Source: Carya illinoinensis (Eukaryota; Streptophyta; Magnoliopsida; Fagales; Juglandaceae). Taken from it: DNA of 64,000 nucleotides. Positions 1 to 11,655 of the stretch are shown here, piece after piece; positions within the stretch are counted from its first letter, which is position 1, and every line of letters starts with the position of its first letter. Under the pieces are notes generated by a model that did no database searches, had not been told where the DNA came from, and saw nothing but the letters and a program-made list of their open reading frames with translations. Position numbers and translations under genes: made by a program. The DNA is taken from NCBI RefSeq assembly GCF_018687715.1, contig NC_056766.1:19327001-19391000 (forward strand), in the 5' to 3' direction.

Positions 1-1007
1 CTTGGTCAAAAACTCCAAACTATAACATATTCTCCAGTTTATCTCCCAGAATGACCTTTCTATAGTTTACACAATATTTGACTGACCAAATGATCTTCAA
101 ATGGGGCAAATATGATATCCATGTAAACTAGACTCAAAAAGGAACAACTTATATGAAGGAGACTTTATGATAAAACACTTACAACAGCTTCAAAATGGGC
201 ATGCAAAAGAACTCCTAAAAGCTGTCCGAGAGAGAATGTTTGATATTCTTTTAAAGAAACGTGTAAATGAAGATAAGTTCGTGGGTGATGGCTGGGGATG
301 CTTATGGAAGAGATAAGGGAGATGATAAGGTTGGAGTTGAGAGTTGAGTGTGGTTTTCTCCTACCCAAAATATCTATAAAATATTATCTCAAAATATTCT
401 ATCCAATAATATCTATAAAAATCAGCTCAATATATTTTCCAAATGTGGAGTAGACTTGGAAGAGTAAGGTGGCTAAAATCTTTCTATGTGTATTTTAAAT
501 CTCTATTCTTAAGATATTTTTCAAATGTGTATTTTGCTTAGGTGTCATGATCTCACACCTTGATTTCCTTCACAATTCCATCTAATGGTTTCTCTTTGTG
601 CCAAGTATCTAATACTATTCATTATGTGTGGTTAAGATCTTGCCAAGTATCCAAATAAAATATCGCTATCCTAATTTGGACATTTCACACTATGATTTTG
701 AAAACACTGCGCTCAGTACATTTACCGAGATTACTATTCACTCCAAAAATAAACGTAATAAACTTAGTACTGAAAAATTCTAAATATTCAATTAAGCCTA
801 GTGGTGTAGACTATAATGTATTCTGACACTTTTAACTATCTCAAATAATTAAAATCGCAATTCTGGCACCATAGTGAGTGATAACACTAACTATGTTGAC
901 AGGCTAAAATTTATGCGATTAGTCGATTCGTGTAAACTTACAGAGTTTTCACGAGGTTCCTAAAGTCAATAGAAATTCCTTAATTGAATTTCTAGCGGGC
1001 TGTTACA
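1..1007 (-). mobile_element. 3' LTR (cut by window edge) of a long-LTR Ty3/gypsy derivative
   Basis: This segment repeats 5628-6634 at a constant offset of 5627 bases with essentially no differences, so it is one LTR of a pair. On the minus strand it begins TGTAACAGCCCGC at 1007, next to a polypurine tract, which makes it the 3' LTR. Only about 1 kb lies in the window; the full length judged from the other copy is about 3.4 kb. An apparent 67-codon minus-strand ORF (165-368) is repeated identically in the other LTR and is not regarded as a gene. Confidence 0.85.
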
Positions 1008-1050
1008 ATCTCCCCTCCTAAAAAAAAGATTTCGTCCTCGAAATCGAATT
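1008..1050 (-). other. Polypurine tract and last codons of a lost pol
   Basis: Read on the minus strand, this contains ATTTCGAGGACGAAATC, then a T run, then AGGAGGGGAGAT directly before the LTR start TGTAACA. The sequence 'tttcgaggacgaaat' followed by a purine tract is the usual 3' end of plant Ty3/gypsy chromovirus pol genes. It fixes the element's orientation as minus. No pol reading frame leads into it, so it is a relic kept for second-strand priming. Confidence 0.75.
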
Positions 1051-1414
1051 AAATAAGAAATAGAAATTTAATAAGGAGGTGTTGCTTACCAACCTACTGT
1101 CTATCCCGTATATATTTGCCTTTGAGATTATGTCATTCCTTAACTCTCTTACTTTAATCAACAATTAGATTATACTTCTTTGTACAAGGTTGGCCAAGTT
1201 GTAACGACATACTCTCCAAACCTAAAACTTTAAGTAAATAATCTTCCGAAACTCTTCTTTAGAAAAGCATAGGTGATATACTTTAAATGTTCTTCTAAAT
1301 ACCATAGTTAGTAAAGAATTCATCAAAATTAAACCGTTAACCTCTCTCTTTTTAACAAAATCGGTGGCACTCTGTTTTAGACCCGACAACTCTGATCCGC
1401 GTGATTTTTATAGG

Positions 1415-1503
1415 TCTTCTGTAGTTGTCAGGCGCCGCATAGCTATGACACTACTTTGTTCTTCTGTAATTGTCAGGCACCGCAGCTATGATACTACATT
1501 GCC
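1415..1503 (+). repeat. Two ~45-bp direct repeats upstream of the antisense gene
   Basis: The segment beginning TCTTCTGTAGTTGTCAGG at 1415 recurs at 1460 as TCTTCTGTAATTGTCAGG; each is followed by a GCTATGA-ACTAC motif. The period is 45 bases. The pair lies about 100 bases upstream of a TATA box on the same strand, so it may be a promoter element. That role is inference from position only. Confidence 0.55.
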
Positions 1504-1556
1504 CTTGTCTCTTGTAGAGAAATGATTCACGAGAGATGATTCGTCATAATTTTCTC

Positions 1557-1564
1557 TATAAAAG
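1557..1564 (+). promoter_or_regulatory. TATA box of the antisense gene in the retroelement core
   Basis: TATAAAAG lies in the context CTCTATAAAAGAA, about 108 bases before the chosen ATG. A pyrimidine-rich, ATG-poor leader typical of plant 5' UTRs lies between. It drives the plus strand, opposite to the retroelement. Confidence 0.55.
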
Positions 1565-1664
1565 AATTATTCAGTTCATTTTCTTTCTCATCTCATCTTC
1601 TTCACTTTTCTGAAATTAGTCTGCATTCTTACTCTGCAATCTCTTTTTGCTTACTCACTTTGCA

Positions 1665-2093
1665 ATGGCTCAGCAATCTTCTCATTGCCAAAACATGAGG
1701 TATTCTGCACCTCGTTCACCAGTTGTTTCTGCTTCTTCCGTAGGTGCTATTATGCAATCAAATAATGATCTGACTAATAAGTCAGAAAATGAACTTATCT
1801 ACGAGCTTGTGAGTCTCGGTACTCGATACTCATCAGTCATTGTCGCATATTCTCAGCGACTGCAATCCAGGACTGGTGGGGTTGACAAACTCCACGAGAG
1901 TATTTCTCTGCTTCAGAGGCTTCTTATGGAATCCAACATGAAGATAGAAGCAGTAAAGCGAGAGAACAGAGATTTAAAATCTTTGCTTAACTCTTCTTTT
2001 CGAGTGGCTACTCCTTTAGATAAGAGAGGCATGCGGATTTTTGAAGAGCAAGAACGTTTAAAGATTGAGGCAAAGAGCCTCAAATTTCTGTAA
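1665..2093 (+). CDS. Small coiled-coil protein encoded antisense within a pol-less retroelement
   Basis: This is an open frame of 142 codons from the second ATG at 1665. That start (GCAATGGCT) matches plant start context better than the upstream ATG at 1647, which would add six residues. The protein starts MAQQSSHCQNMRYS. It has a Ser-rich N-terminus (to about residue 35), then a helical stretch with leucine/isoleucine spacing typical of a coiled coil (about residues 45-110, including ISLLQRLLMESNMK), and a charged C-terminus. AATAAA at 2108-2113 could serve as a poly(A) signal. The unit lies between the lost pol and the 3' LTR, antisense to the element. Tat-lineage elements such as Grande and Retand are known to carry antisense ORFs in that position, but I do not recognise this protein family. 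It could be a captured host fragment or an element accessory gene. Confidence 0.55.
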   Translation: MAQQSSHCQNMRYSAPRSPVVSASSVGAIMQSNNDLTNKSENELIYELVSLGTRYSSVIVAYSQRLQSRTGGVDKLHESISLLQRLLMESNMKIEAVKRENRDLKSLLNSSFRVATPLDKRGMRIFEEQERLKIEAKSLKFL

Positions 2094-2107
2094 TTTTGCT
2101 TTATGAA

Positions 2108-2113
2108 AATAAA
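2108..2113 (+). terminator. Possible poly(A) signal AATAAA of the antisense gene
   Basis: AATAAA lies 15 bases past the stop codon and is followed by a T/G-rich stretch (ATATTTGTGTTTC). This is suggestive only, because such hexamers are common in AT-rich DNA. Confidence 0.4.
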
Positions 2114-2911
2114 ATAATACTTCACAAATATTCATATTTGTGTTTCTATCTTCTGGTATATGTTTTATGTACTCCATTTTATTTCTTTCAGGGATTTTCA
2201 TATATATGACATGATCCAATGACTCATATAAATATGCATTTAATCATGCATATCCAAACTCTCAGTAATCTTCAAGTTAATAAAAACCTCAAGGAGTTCT
2301 ACTGGTCTAGGATTAACTTACTTCTTTATAATTGCAACAATCAGTCATCTTCCTAGGTGGTACTTTGATAACTGACCAGTTAATAACTTAAACTTGAAAC
2401 TTTCTCTCTTATGATTGTCATGACTCTTCTATCCATCATAAATTATCAATTATTCTAACTCTAAATGATTTGTTCCTAATGTTCACATAAATCCTCAAGA
2501 CCAAGATTTTACTCTCCATATAATAGTCTTCAAAAGAAGATCGATCTATGTATCCATAAAGATAGTGCTTTGCCAGAAATCATTTACTGGCGGCGTGGTA
2601 ATACTATTATCATAAATGAATCCTACTAAGGCTAAAGCTTCTCCTAATCAAATTACTCTTCCAAACACAATTTATATCGTATTTTTATAATCGAAACAAT
2701 TCTCCAAATATGTGGAATACCATTTATCAATCCTACATATCCTTTCTCATATTACTAAAATGTATTCTATATCTACATTGGTATGAACAATAATACTTCT
2801 AATGAAAATTTTTTACTCTTACCACTAGAGTAACAATTCAACTTCCAAGCTAAATTCTCAAGCACCACAATTAATAGAACAATGACTCGTTTGAATCAAA
2901 CAATGTACAAT
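2114..2911. other. Non-coding core of the long-LTR element
   Basis: About 800 bases of AT-rich sequence with many stops in all frames. This is where protease, reverse transcriptase, RNase H and integrase would be expected between the gag scrap and the polypurine tract, but I see no trace of their motifs. Confidence 0.6.
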
Positions 2912-3130
2912 TTACCAACCCCAATGACTTGACCTACTCCAAAATAACAATAATGCAATACTACCATCAATTGCAATCAGATCAACGTTAACTATGTTTA
3001 CCTCAACTAATCCTTCATCCATCGGGAAATTCTGATCCTCTTGATTATTATCTCCCTTAGGATTCCGAGGTATTCTATCACGAGTCATGTGTCCCTTCTT
3101 GAAACACACGAGTATATGTATAAAAACCAC
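2912..3130 (-). pseudogene. gag zinc-knuckle remnant
   Basis: The minus-strand frame reads VCFKKGHMTRDRIPRN. This resembles a retroviral-type CCHC nucleic-acid-binding knuckle of the kind CFKCGKKGHMTRDC, in which the second cysteine and part of the spacer are lost and the last cysteine is Arg. It lies only about 100 bases from the primer binding site, so the gag N-terminal and capsid regions are missing. This is a recognisable scrap, not a working gene. Confidence 0.55.
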
Positions 3131-3217
3131 ATACTACCTTTCATACCTTAAGAAATTCAAGCCTAATGTTTGGTGCATTTCCTAAGGACATGTGGATTTA
3201 CTGCCCAGAGACGTATT

Positions 3218-3229
3218 GCTCTGATACCA
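3218..3229 (-). other. Primer binding site (initiator tRNA-Met type)
   Basis: The minus strand reads TGGTATCAGAGC, three bases inside the LTR end. This is complementary to the 3' end of plant initiator tRNA-Met and is the common PBS of plant chromoviruses and many copia elements. It shows that the LTR at 3233-6634 is the 5' LTR and that the element reads on the minus strand. Confidence 0.85.
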
Positions 3230-3232
3230 CCC

Positions 3233-6200
3233 TGTGACGCCCCCAAATTCCGTTTGGGATCGGACGGACATTTGAAGCGTCGAGACATGCAACACAAGGT
3301 TACCTGCCCCCGTTCATGATATATAAGATGCAATATTCCTAACATGCATCTAACAATATGCAATATTCGCAGCGGATAAATTTTTTTCTTTAGCAATACT
3401 ATGCACCAAATTAAAAATATCCCAAATGCTTAAAACATACTTCATACATAAAAATCCATTGAACAACTAAGATCACAACACTAGTCCAAAATGGTTATGA
3501 TCTAAAAAGTAGTAGAGATGCAACTCAATCGTACAAGTAGTAATTTACGTTAATTACTATATCAACATTTATGTCGCACCGTCACTTAGTCAACTGTGTC
3601 TAGTTGATCAGCTCCTGATTCTCCTTCAGGTCCTGTAACAAGATCTACCATTCGGGGGGAATGGTAGTTGGGACTACCAAAGTGAGATTTGATTACAAAT
3701 CTCAGCAAGTTAACAAAAAACTTCCATACAGACTAATGATACATGTATGACAGTAAAAGCATAAATGCATAATCAAATTCATAAGTAATTAAAGCATAAC
3801 TTAGCGTACAACATAGCATAATTGACATAGCTTAAATTGAATCATGAACTGAACTTGACTTGACATGAACTTGATCTGAAACTTGACTTAGCATGAACTT
3901 GCTCTGAAACTTGAATTAACATGAAAAATACATACTCCACAGTTGTTGTGGCCCCATGTATTCTACTTGTAAATACATACTCCACAGTTGTTGTGGCCCC
4001 ATGTATTCTACACAAACTTGACTTAACATTAAAAATACATACTCCACAGTTGTTGTGGCCCCATGTATTCTACACAAACTTGACTTAACATGAAAAATAC
4101 ATACTCCACAGTTGTTGTGGCCCCATGTATTTTACGCATCACAATTGTAGTTAAATACATACTCCACAGTTGTTGTGGCCCCATGTATTCTACACAAACT
4201 TGACTTAACATTTAAAAATACATACTCCACAGTTGTTGTGGCCCCATGTATTCTACGTGTAAATACATACTCCACAGTTGTTGTGGCCCCATGTATTCTA
4301 CACAAACTTGACTTAACATTAAAAATACATACTCCACAGTTGTTGTGGCCCCATGTATTCTACACATCATAATGTACTCAAGATGAAATGTAACTGGAAT
4401 ACGAAAGGACTGAAGTCCTGACGTAACATAACGTGACTTGAACATAACTTAGAATACATGACCAACTTGAGATAGAAACATTTCGTAACATGGCATAACA
4501 TATAATAGACAACATATTTAACATGACATACTTGCAACAGTGAATACTACATGACTTGACTTACATGTAATAGATGGCATACTTAGCATGACGTACTTAT
4601 CATGTACAGTAATACATAACAGAATATATTGTATAACAGATAAAAATTGATGACAGAATAAATTCTGTATAATAGACAATTACATGATAACTTGGCATGG
4701 CATGACATATATGATAACATACATACATACACTGTAATTCTTTTACTTAGCACACATACACAGTAGACTGCTAGTAAGTTAAAAGCTAACTTACCTCGAT
4801 CTCCGCGTTTCTTATAAAACCTCAAGCGCGATCACGAGGAACTGTAATTAGTGATTCTAAAAGTTAGTACTAAATCACTAATAATTTGAAATATGGAAAA
4901 ATACTAACTTAAAGAGTAAAATTTCCATTTTACTTTCTACATGTAGGAAAATGACCGTTTTACCCATAACTTAATGATTTTGCATACTAACTCCAAAAGT
5001 CACCAAAATTTACATGCCTCATGTAAATTTTATCCTCAACTCAAATATCAATTTAGAAAAATTTAAAACTAATCACAACTATTAAAACTCCATAGGGCCG
5101 AAATTCTCATATGCTATTTCTATTGATTTTTGTTTCCAACTTGTTTTGATCAACCTTTTGATCTATGACTTATAAATATGTGATCTTCAAACCAAACCAT
5201 CACATGGTTTAAAAAGATGTCCTAAAACATATATAAGCTTCTAATTCAAGATCACATGGTTAAAAATTAACCAAAACATAAATTTAGCCAAGAACATCCA
5301 CACTTTGGCTTATCTGAATATCTCTTTGCATAAAATTTCATATCTTTGAAACTAACATCAAATATCTTCAAAATAATAATATAACATGTATATAAGATGC
5401 TTAGGATCCTCCAATAAAATTATCAAAGTCATTAGAATAGGTTTAGACCACCAAAGAGTTAAACTTTCTCAAAATAGAAACTGTTTTTCTTCTTCCAGTT
5501 TTTAAGTTTCTAAATCTAACCAAATATTTCATCAAAACCTTCAATCATGCAAAAATCCTCAACCAATAGTCATATATACATGTTAACAATACTCCACAAA
5601 AATTTCGGACCAATATCTATCCATTAGCTTGGTCAAAAACTCCAAACTATAACATATTCTCCAGTTTATCTCCCAGAATGACCTTTCTATAGTTTACACA
5701 ATATTTGACTGACCAAATGATCTTCAAATGGGGCAAATATGATATCCATGTAAACTAGACTCAAAAAGGAACAACTTATATGAAGGAGACTTTATGATAA
5801 AACACTTACAACAGCTTCAAAATGGGCATGCAAAAGAACTCCTAAAAGCTGTCCGAGAGAGAATGTTTGATATTCTTTTAAAGAAACGTGTAAATGAAGA
5901 TAAGTTCGTGGGTGATGGCTGGGGATGCTTATGGAAGAGATAAGGGAGATGATAAGGTTGGAGTTGAGAGTTGAGTGTGGTTTTCTCCTACCCAAAATAT
6001 CTATAAAATATTATCTCAAAATATTCTATCCAATAATATCTATAAAAATCAGCTCAATATATTTTCCAAATGTGGAGTAGACTTGGAAGAGTAAGGTGGC
6101 TAAAATCTTTCTATGTGTATTTTAAATCTCTATTCTTAAGATATTTTTCAAATGTGTATTTTGCTTAGGTGTCATGATCTCACACCTTGATTTCCTTCAC

Positions 6201-6634
6201 AATTCCATCTAATGGTTTCTCTTTGTGCCAAGTATCTAATACTATTCATTATGTGTGGTTAAGATCTTGCCAAGTATCCAAATAAAATATCGCTATCCTA
6301 ATTTGGACATTTCACACTATGATTTTGAAAACACTGCGCTCAGTACATTTACCGAGATTACTATTCACTCCAAAAATAAACGTAATAAACTTAGTACTGA
6401 AAAATTCTAAATATTCAATTAAGCCTAGTGGTGTAGACTATAATGTATTCTGACACTTTTAACTATCTCAAATAATTAAAATCGCAATTCTGGCACCATA
6501 GTGAGTGATAACACTAACTATGTTGACAGGCTAAAATTTATGCGATTAGTCGATTCGTGTAAACTTACAGAGTTTTCACGAGGTTCCTAAAGTCAATAGA
6601 AATTCCTTAATTGAATTTCTAGCGGGCTGTTACA
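3233..6634 (-). mobile_element. 5' LTR (3.4 kb) of the long-LTR Ty3/gypsy derivative
   Basis: The minus-strand LTR runs from TGTAACAGCCC at 6634 to GGGGGCGTCACA at 3233, giving TG...CA ends and 3402 bases. Its first ~1 kb is nearly identical to 1-1007, which suggests the two LTRs diverged recently. With LTRs longer than the 2225-base core and no pol, the unit fits a large retrotransposon derivative or an internally deleted chromovirus that needs enzymes supplied by relatives. It contains a tandem hairpin array at 3927-4372. Target-site duplication cannot be checked because the other end is outside the window. Confidence 0.8.
3927..4372. repeat. Eight-copy tandem array of hairpin repeats inside the LTR
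   Basis: The core ATACATACTCCACAGTTG, continuing TTGTGGCCCCATGTAT, occurs eight times (near 3929, 3973, 4035, 4096, 4155, 4218, 4263 and 4325). Spacing alternates between about 45 and about 60 bases, depending on whether the linker is a short ACTTGTA/ACGTGTA type or the longer ACACAAACTTGACTTAACA type. Each core is an imperfect inverted repeat: ATACAT pairs with ATGTAT and CCACA pairs with TGTGG around GTTGT. Short ORFs on both strands here are by-products of the repeat. Confidence 0.9.
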
Positions 6635-9210
6635 CGTCACACCCCTTATCTGCCTGGGGTTTGGCTCCGACAATCCTAATTCTGCACAGTTGCTTCAACT
6701 GTAGAATCTCTGGCTTGCTTAAGGTATCCTAACACGAAGTTTGTATCGACCTTAAATCACAAGACCCTTCTAGGATCTAGAAGCTAGGTCCCAACATCTG
6801 TCTTGTTAAGGGTTGCCAAGATTTTCTTGAGTCGCTAGGCCGTGACTAACTCACTAAAAAATGAGTAACACAAATGCTATCCCAAATACAGGAGGATGTC
6901 GTATAATAATTAGGAATAAAATTCCTAAATCGTCTCCTAGGGAAAAATTGCTGAAATCCAAACTCGTATAAAATTGTGAAAAGTTTCACAAACAAAAATT
7001 GTGATATGTACAATGAATGGAAGAGTGCAACGGAAATAAAAATGACACTAGTCATAGACTAGATTCATACTTTTGGATTTTTTTGAATGTAGAAATGGAA
7101 CGTAAAAGACTAACAAATTAACAATTAACAATTAAATATTCAACTACGCTAAACAATTTTAATTAATCTAAAAATTAAATAATAAACTGAAATTAATCTA
7201 AAATATAATTCTAATGCATATTTAATGGAAGCTTCGAGAAATAAGAAAAATAACTAACATAAAATAAAATAAACAGCAAATAAAATACCCATACTTTTAA
7301 GTCAAAAATATTAAGAATACACCATAAACTTCAAATTGAAATTAAATAAAAAGTAGGAAATGAAAAGACCAAGTCAAATGAATGGAGATGGAGATTAAAA
7401 GCATTGGAGGATGCTAAATTGTAGCAACAATTGGACCCCTCAAGGAGTTCTTCAACGGCGCTGCATGAATGCCCAAGAGAAATTCTGTGTCCGGCACTCT
7501 AGGTCCAATAAGCATGAATGAACTGGGCTGAAACAAAAGGAAATGGGTTGCCAACTCTGTTTAAAAGTTGAACACTCAACCCCCAAAGTTAGGGTAACTG
7601 TTTCTAATCTTTTTACTTAGGAAAGTTCACTAAGCTGCCTTTACCTTCTTCTTCTTCTTTTTTTCGATTCTTTTCGAATCATTTTTCTTTCTTTCTTTTT
7701 TTTTTCTTTTCTTTCATTCCTTTTTTTTTTTTAGGATGGCTCGGTAATCCTGCAGTTTACTTCTCCTGTGTTAAATCAGTGGACAGTAAATAATGAACAT
7801 TACATGTGTAAGCATGTACAAAATGTCTTTCAAACTTTTTCCTTCGTTTTATATAAATCTTACCAAGTCTCATCTCAATAAGTATAGCAGCCCAGTGTTT
7901 CAAATCATATATCAACAAATATGATGCATCAGAAATCATGCTCTATGCTCAGGCTTGAAAATAAATCTTCACAAAATAATTCTACTCAAACACTCCACCA
8001 AGGTGCTCAAATTTCACAACGTTTGTCAGTAAAAGCATGTAGTTTACAATTAGATATCATCATGCTTGGCGAATAGCAGGTTCATTTCAGCTCAGATTGT
8101 ATAAACTTGTAAATATTTCACCTGGAATCATTTTTTAGGATTTTTCCGGGACTTGCAATTAAAAAAAAACATTAATATTTTCTGCAACAACAAATTAAAT
8201 TTCCTTGATTGGTAATAAGGAAGCAGTTTTTTTTTTAAAGGTTGTCTTCATGCAATTACCATCCGGTAATGAAATTGAGGAAAAAATATTAGAAAACTGG
8301 AGTAAAATCATGCAAGTGGATCATCTAGACTACCATTAACCCCATTTATAGTCAATTGGTCATTAATAAAAATGACTAAGTACATTGGGTATCTTTGAAT
8401 AGATGGTTCATTTAGGCCTCATGTAAACAATACCAACAACATTCATTTGCTTTTTGTACCAAAATAGTACAAACAACAATCATCTGCTCATAGTACTTTA
8501 CCTCTAAACATCACAAAAGAATTAACCATCTAATTCTCATGCGAGAATCAGCTATTTGACTTTTTCAAGAAAAATTACAATAAATGTGTGATCAATGGTT
8601 ATCTAAAGGCAACTCAATTAGTGCCAAGAGATGGATCTATACCTCTATCAACTCCACTTTTCCTTTGTCAAACAGATCAATAACTCCGAGTTGGATCATA
8701 TAAGTGAAGTGATTCTTAGATTTTATTTTGAGATTCCTACTAAGTGAATTCAGTACCTTTAGCGGAGCCATATTACAAATATTCTCTTCTAGTTTCTAAC
8801 GACGATATAATATTGATATATTGCTTTCACACTATTTATGAGGATCTTTAAATTATTTGACTTTTGAGAGTCATTATCACTAATGGTATACCATCACTCA
8901 AAGGTATACTCATACTAGTTATTGAATTACTCCACTATTTTCAGCAATCTTAAAAAAAAATTTAATTTTGAAAAATATTAAGGTTAAGATAATGTGGAAT
9001 GAAACGTAGTGAAACGTTCTTTCCAAAAACCAAGTGTTGCAAAAAGTTCACAATTCCCAACCCCCACCGAAAATACGATTAGTTCTCTTAACTTAACCAA
9101 AAAATGATCAAACTTATATCTTTTAGATTTTAATAGAATTTACGTTTGCACAAAATAGTCACTTATCCTTTCACAATCGTGAATAAACTTGACCTAAGAA
9201 CGACAATTCA
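6635..9210. other. AT-rich spacer
   Basis: No convincing gene is seen. 6635-6850 has higher GC and resembles the edge of another old repeat. 7641-7735 is a pyrimidine-rich tract with long T runs. The remainder is AT-rich with frequent stops. Confidence 0.5.
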
Positions 9211-9868
9211 TAATTAAGGCCGCAACTTCCTTTACACCATAACTCATTTATAACTCCATTCTCAACAAATCATTAAACTACGAGATAATTGTTCTTATCA
9301 TATAACTCATACGATTTCAATTTTGAAAAAATATTTTAATTGAAAATATATTTTCCTTAAAAAAAATTGGAATCACATTTAAATAATGAAACAATATTTT
9401 TATTATTCCATGTCCTTGTTGTGCATGTATAGGAACTTTCGTGTAGAAAATGCTCATATTTGCCTTTTTCTTTGACTCTTCTAAATAAATGAGATGGGTC
9501 TCATTAGAGACAAAACCTTCAATTTCTCAACCTTCAATTTATAATTAAGGCCACAACTTCTTTTGCACCATAACTCATTTATAACTCCATTCTCAACAAA
9601 TCATTAAACTGCGAGATAATTGTTCTCATCATATAACTCATTCAATTGCAATTTTGAAAAAATATTTTAATTGAAAAATATATTTTCCTTAAAAAAAATT
9701 GGAATTGCATTTATATAATGAAACAATATTTTTATTCTTCCATGTCCTTATTGTGCATGTATAGGAACTTTCATATAGAAAATGATCATTTTTGCCTTTT
9801 TCTTTGACTCTTCTAAATAAAGGAGAGGGGTCTTATTAGCGAGAAAACCTTCAATTTTTCAAGTTTCA
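9211..9868. repeat. 331-bp tandem duplication
   Basis: TAATTAAGGCCGCAACTTC at 9211 recurs at 9542 as TAATTAAGGCCACAACTTC. The alignment continues through the block ending near GACAAAACCTTCAATTT (first copy) and GAGAAAACCTTCAATTT (second copy). Period is 331 bases, with scattered substitutions and few indels. No coding content. Confidence 0.8.
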
Positions 9869-11655
9869 CATTCATCATCCTAAGCCTTAATGCCACATTT
9901 TAGTATATCATTTCCCCACCCAAGAAATAATATCATTGAGTCAATGAGTGACCATTCAACTTTTAAACCCCTAGGAATTATCATTAACACCACTATTTTC
10001 AATAAGTCTTAACTCAAATTAGGTCTAGACTTCTTTAATATCGCATTAAAAGCACTAATAAAAACATCGTTTTATGCAACAAATGCAGTATGCGACTTAT
10101 TTAATGTTTTATGCAACAAAAGCACTAATTTCTCATTTATTTAATATTTTCATATTCTACAATCCTCTATAGGAGTGAAAAGAAAATTTTGCGAGAAATT
10201 ATCTTAACCTAAAACTTATCTTGCATCAGTGCAACCACGAGCAAGATTTTTAGGCTGAATTAAGTCATATCTAATTATTTAGACTTTTGTTACAATTACC
10301 ATTCAAACCTTCAAGGTGCTTGGTATTACTCTCAATGGGTGCTCCTAATTTCATATATCTACAAGAACCTATTTGTTGTCACTAGAGGGAAATAAAACTT
10401 GAGCAAGATCACCAGTGCTAATACCATATAGAGGTACACTGATAAAACCTTTAAAATAAATGTGCCAATTAAGAATGTCCTTAACACTTTTGCACATTCA
10501 GATTTTAATGTCATAACTTGCCAGACATACTAACTAGCAAGTTTTAGAGAGTATGTTCTTGTGAGTTAATCTAAATTACTCCAAGATTCTAATACTCAAC
10601 CTAAAAAAATAAGAGCAATTAATCTTTGCGTTACAAAAACAACAAGCAATTTCCATTATTAACCACAAGTTCTCAAAAGAAAAAATAGTGGTTTAATTCT
10701 ATCTGATAGTTGATTTCTTCAACTTCTAAAATAAAACAAAAATTGTAGTGCATGCATCCCACACACACTTTCAATTTTACTCTAGACATTTCAAAGGTTT
10801 TAACAATAATTATAGTCTTAGACTATCTAACACTTATAATAATCTTCATTTGTTTCCAACTGTTGCTCATGGAGGAGATTAATGAGACAATTAAGTAGCA
10901 TAAATAATCTCTAGGCTTTCTTCTTAGTTATCTCAAAATTACTAATCTATGCACATCTAATTACACACACATCTAAGAAACTTTCCACGTTAATCTAAGT
11001 CAGAACAAAAATAATTAATACATGTCGCAAGATCGAAAATTCACTATACTTCGTAATCATCTTTTGCACCACAATGTCCAATTATTTATTTCTATCTTAA
11101 TTTTTGGGCAAATTTATATCATATAGGAGATTAATTCTAAATAACATATTCCCACTAAGATAAGTAATCTACCAAGTTAGTCACATGCTAAAAAACAATT
11201 TATTCCTTAACTGAAGAAATCAATTTGAGTCAATCATAAGCACATACTAATAAAACTCAGTGTACTTAATACTTTATTTTATAACATCTAAAACATATTT
11301 TAAAGACTAATTTATAAAATTAGCCTAGCAAATACTAATAATGAAATAAGCTCATACAATTACATGTAATCACAAAACATGTACAAAAATAATCACCACA
11401 TTTCATTCAAATAATTATTATTCACAAAAAATAATAATCTAGACAATTTATGACATAAAATAAAATGCCTAACATATGTGACAAAAATAATATCATAGCA
11501 AGCATGTATTTGATAACCAGAATCACATGCTAAAATATTTCATAAAATATTTCAAAAAATAACATGCTGAATAAATAAATAAAGTCAGCAAACTTACCAA
11601 CAATAAACTCTAACCCAATGGTTGAGCCTATTGTTCTTATATGTGAGGTCAAAAT
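9869..11655. other. AT-rich spacer
   Basis: Very AT-rich sequence with stops in every frame. I see no gene, RNA or clear transposon ends. Confidence 0.5.

Noticed and set aside
165..368. 67-codon minus-strand ORF found identically at 5792-5995
   Set aside because: Part of the duplicated LTR; no start context or family similarity.
3927..4445. CRISPR-like array and ORFs in the hairpin repeats
   Set aside because: Plant nuclear LTR context, spacers are repeated rather than unique, and the ORFs merely translate the repeat.
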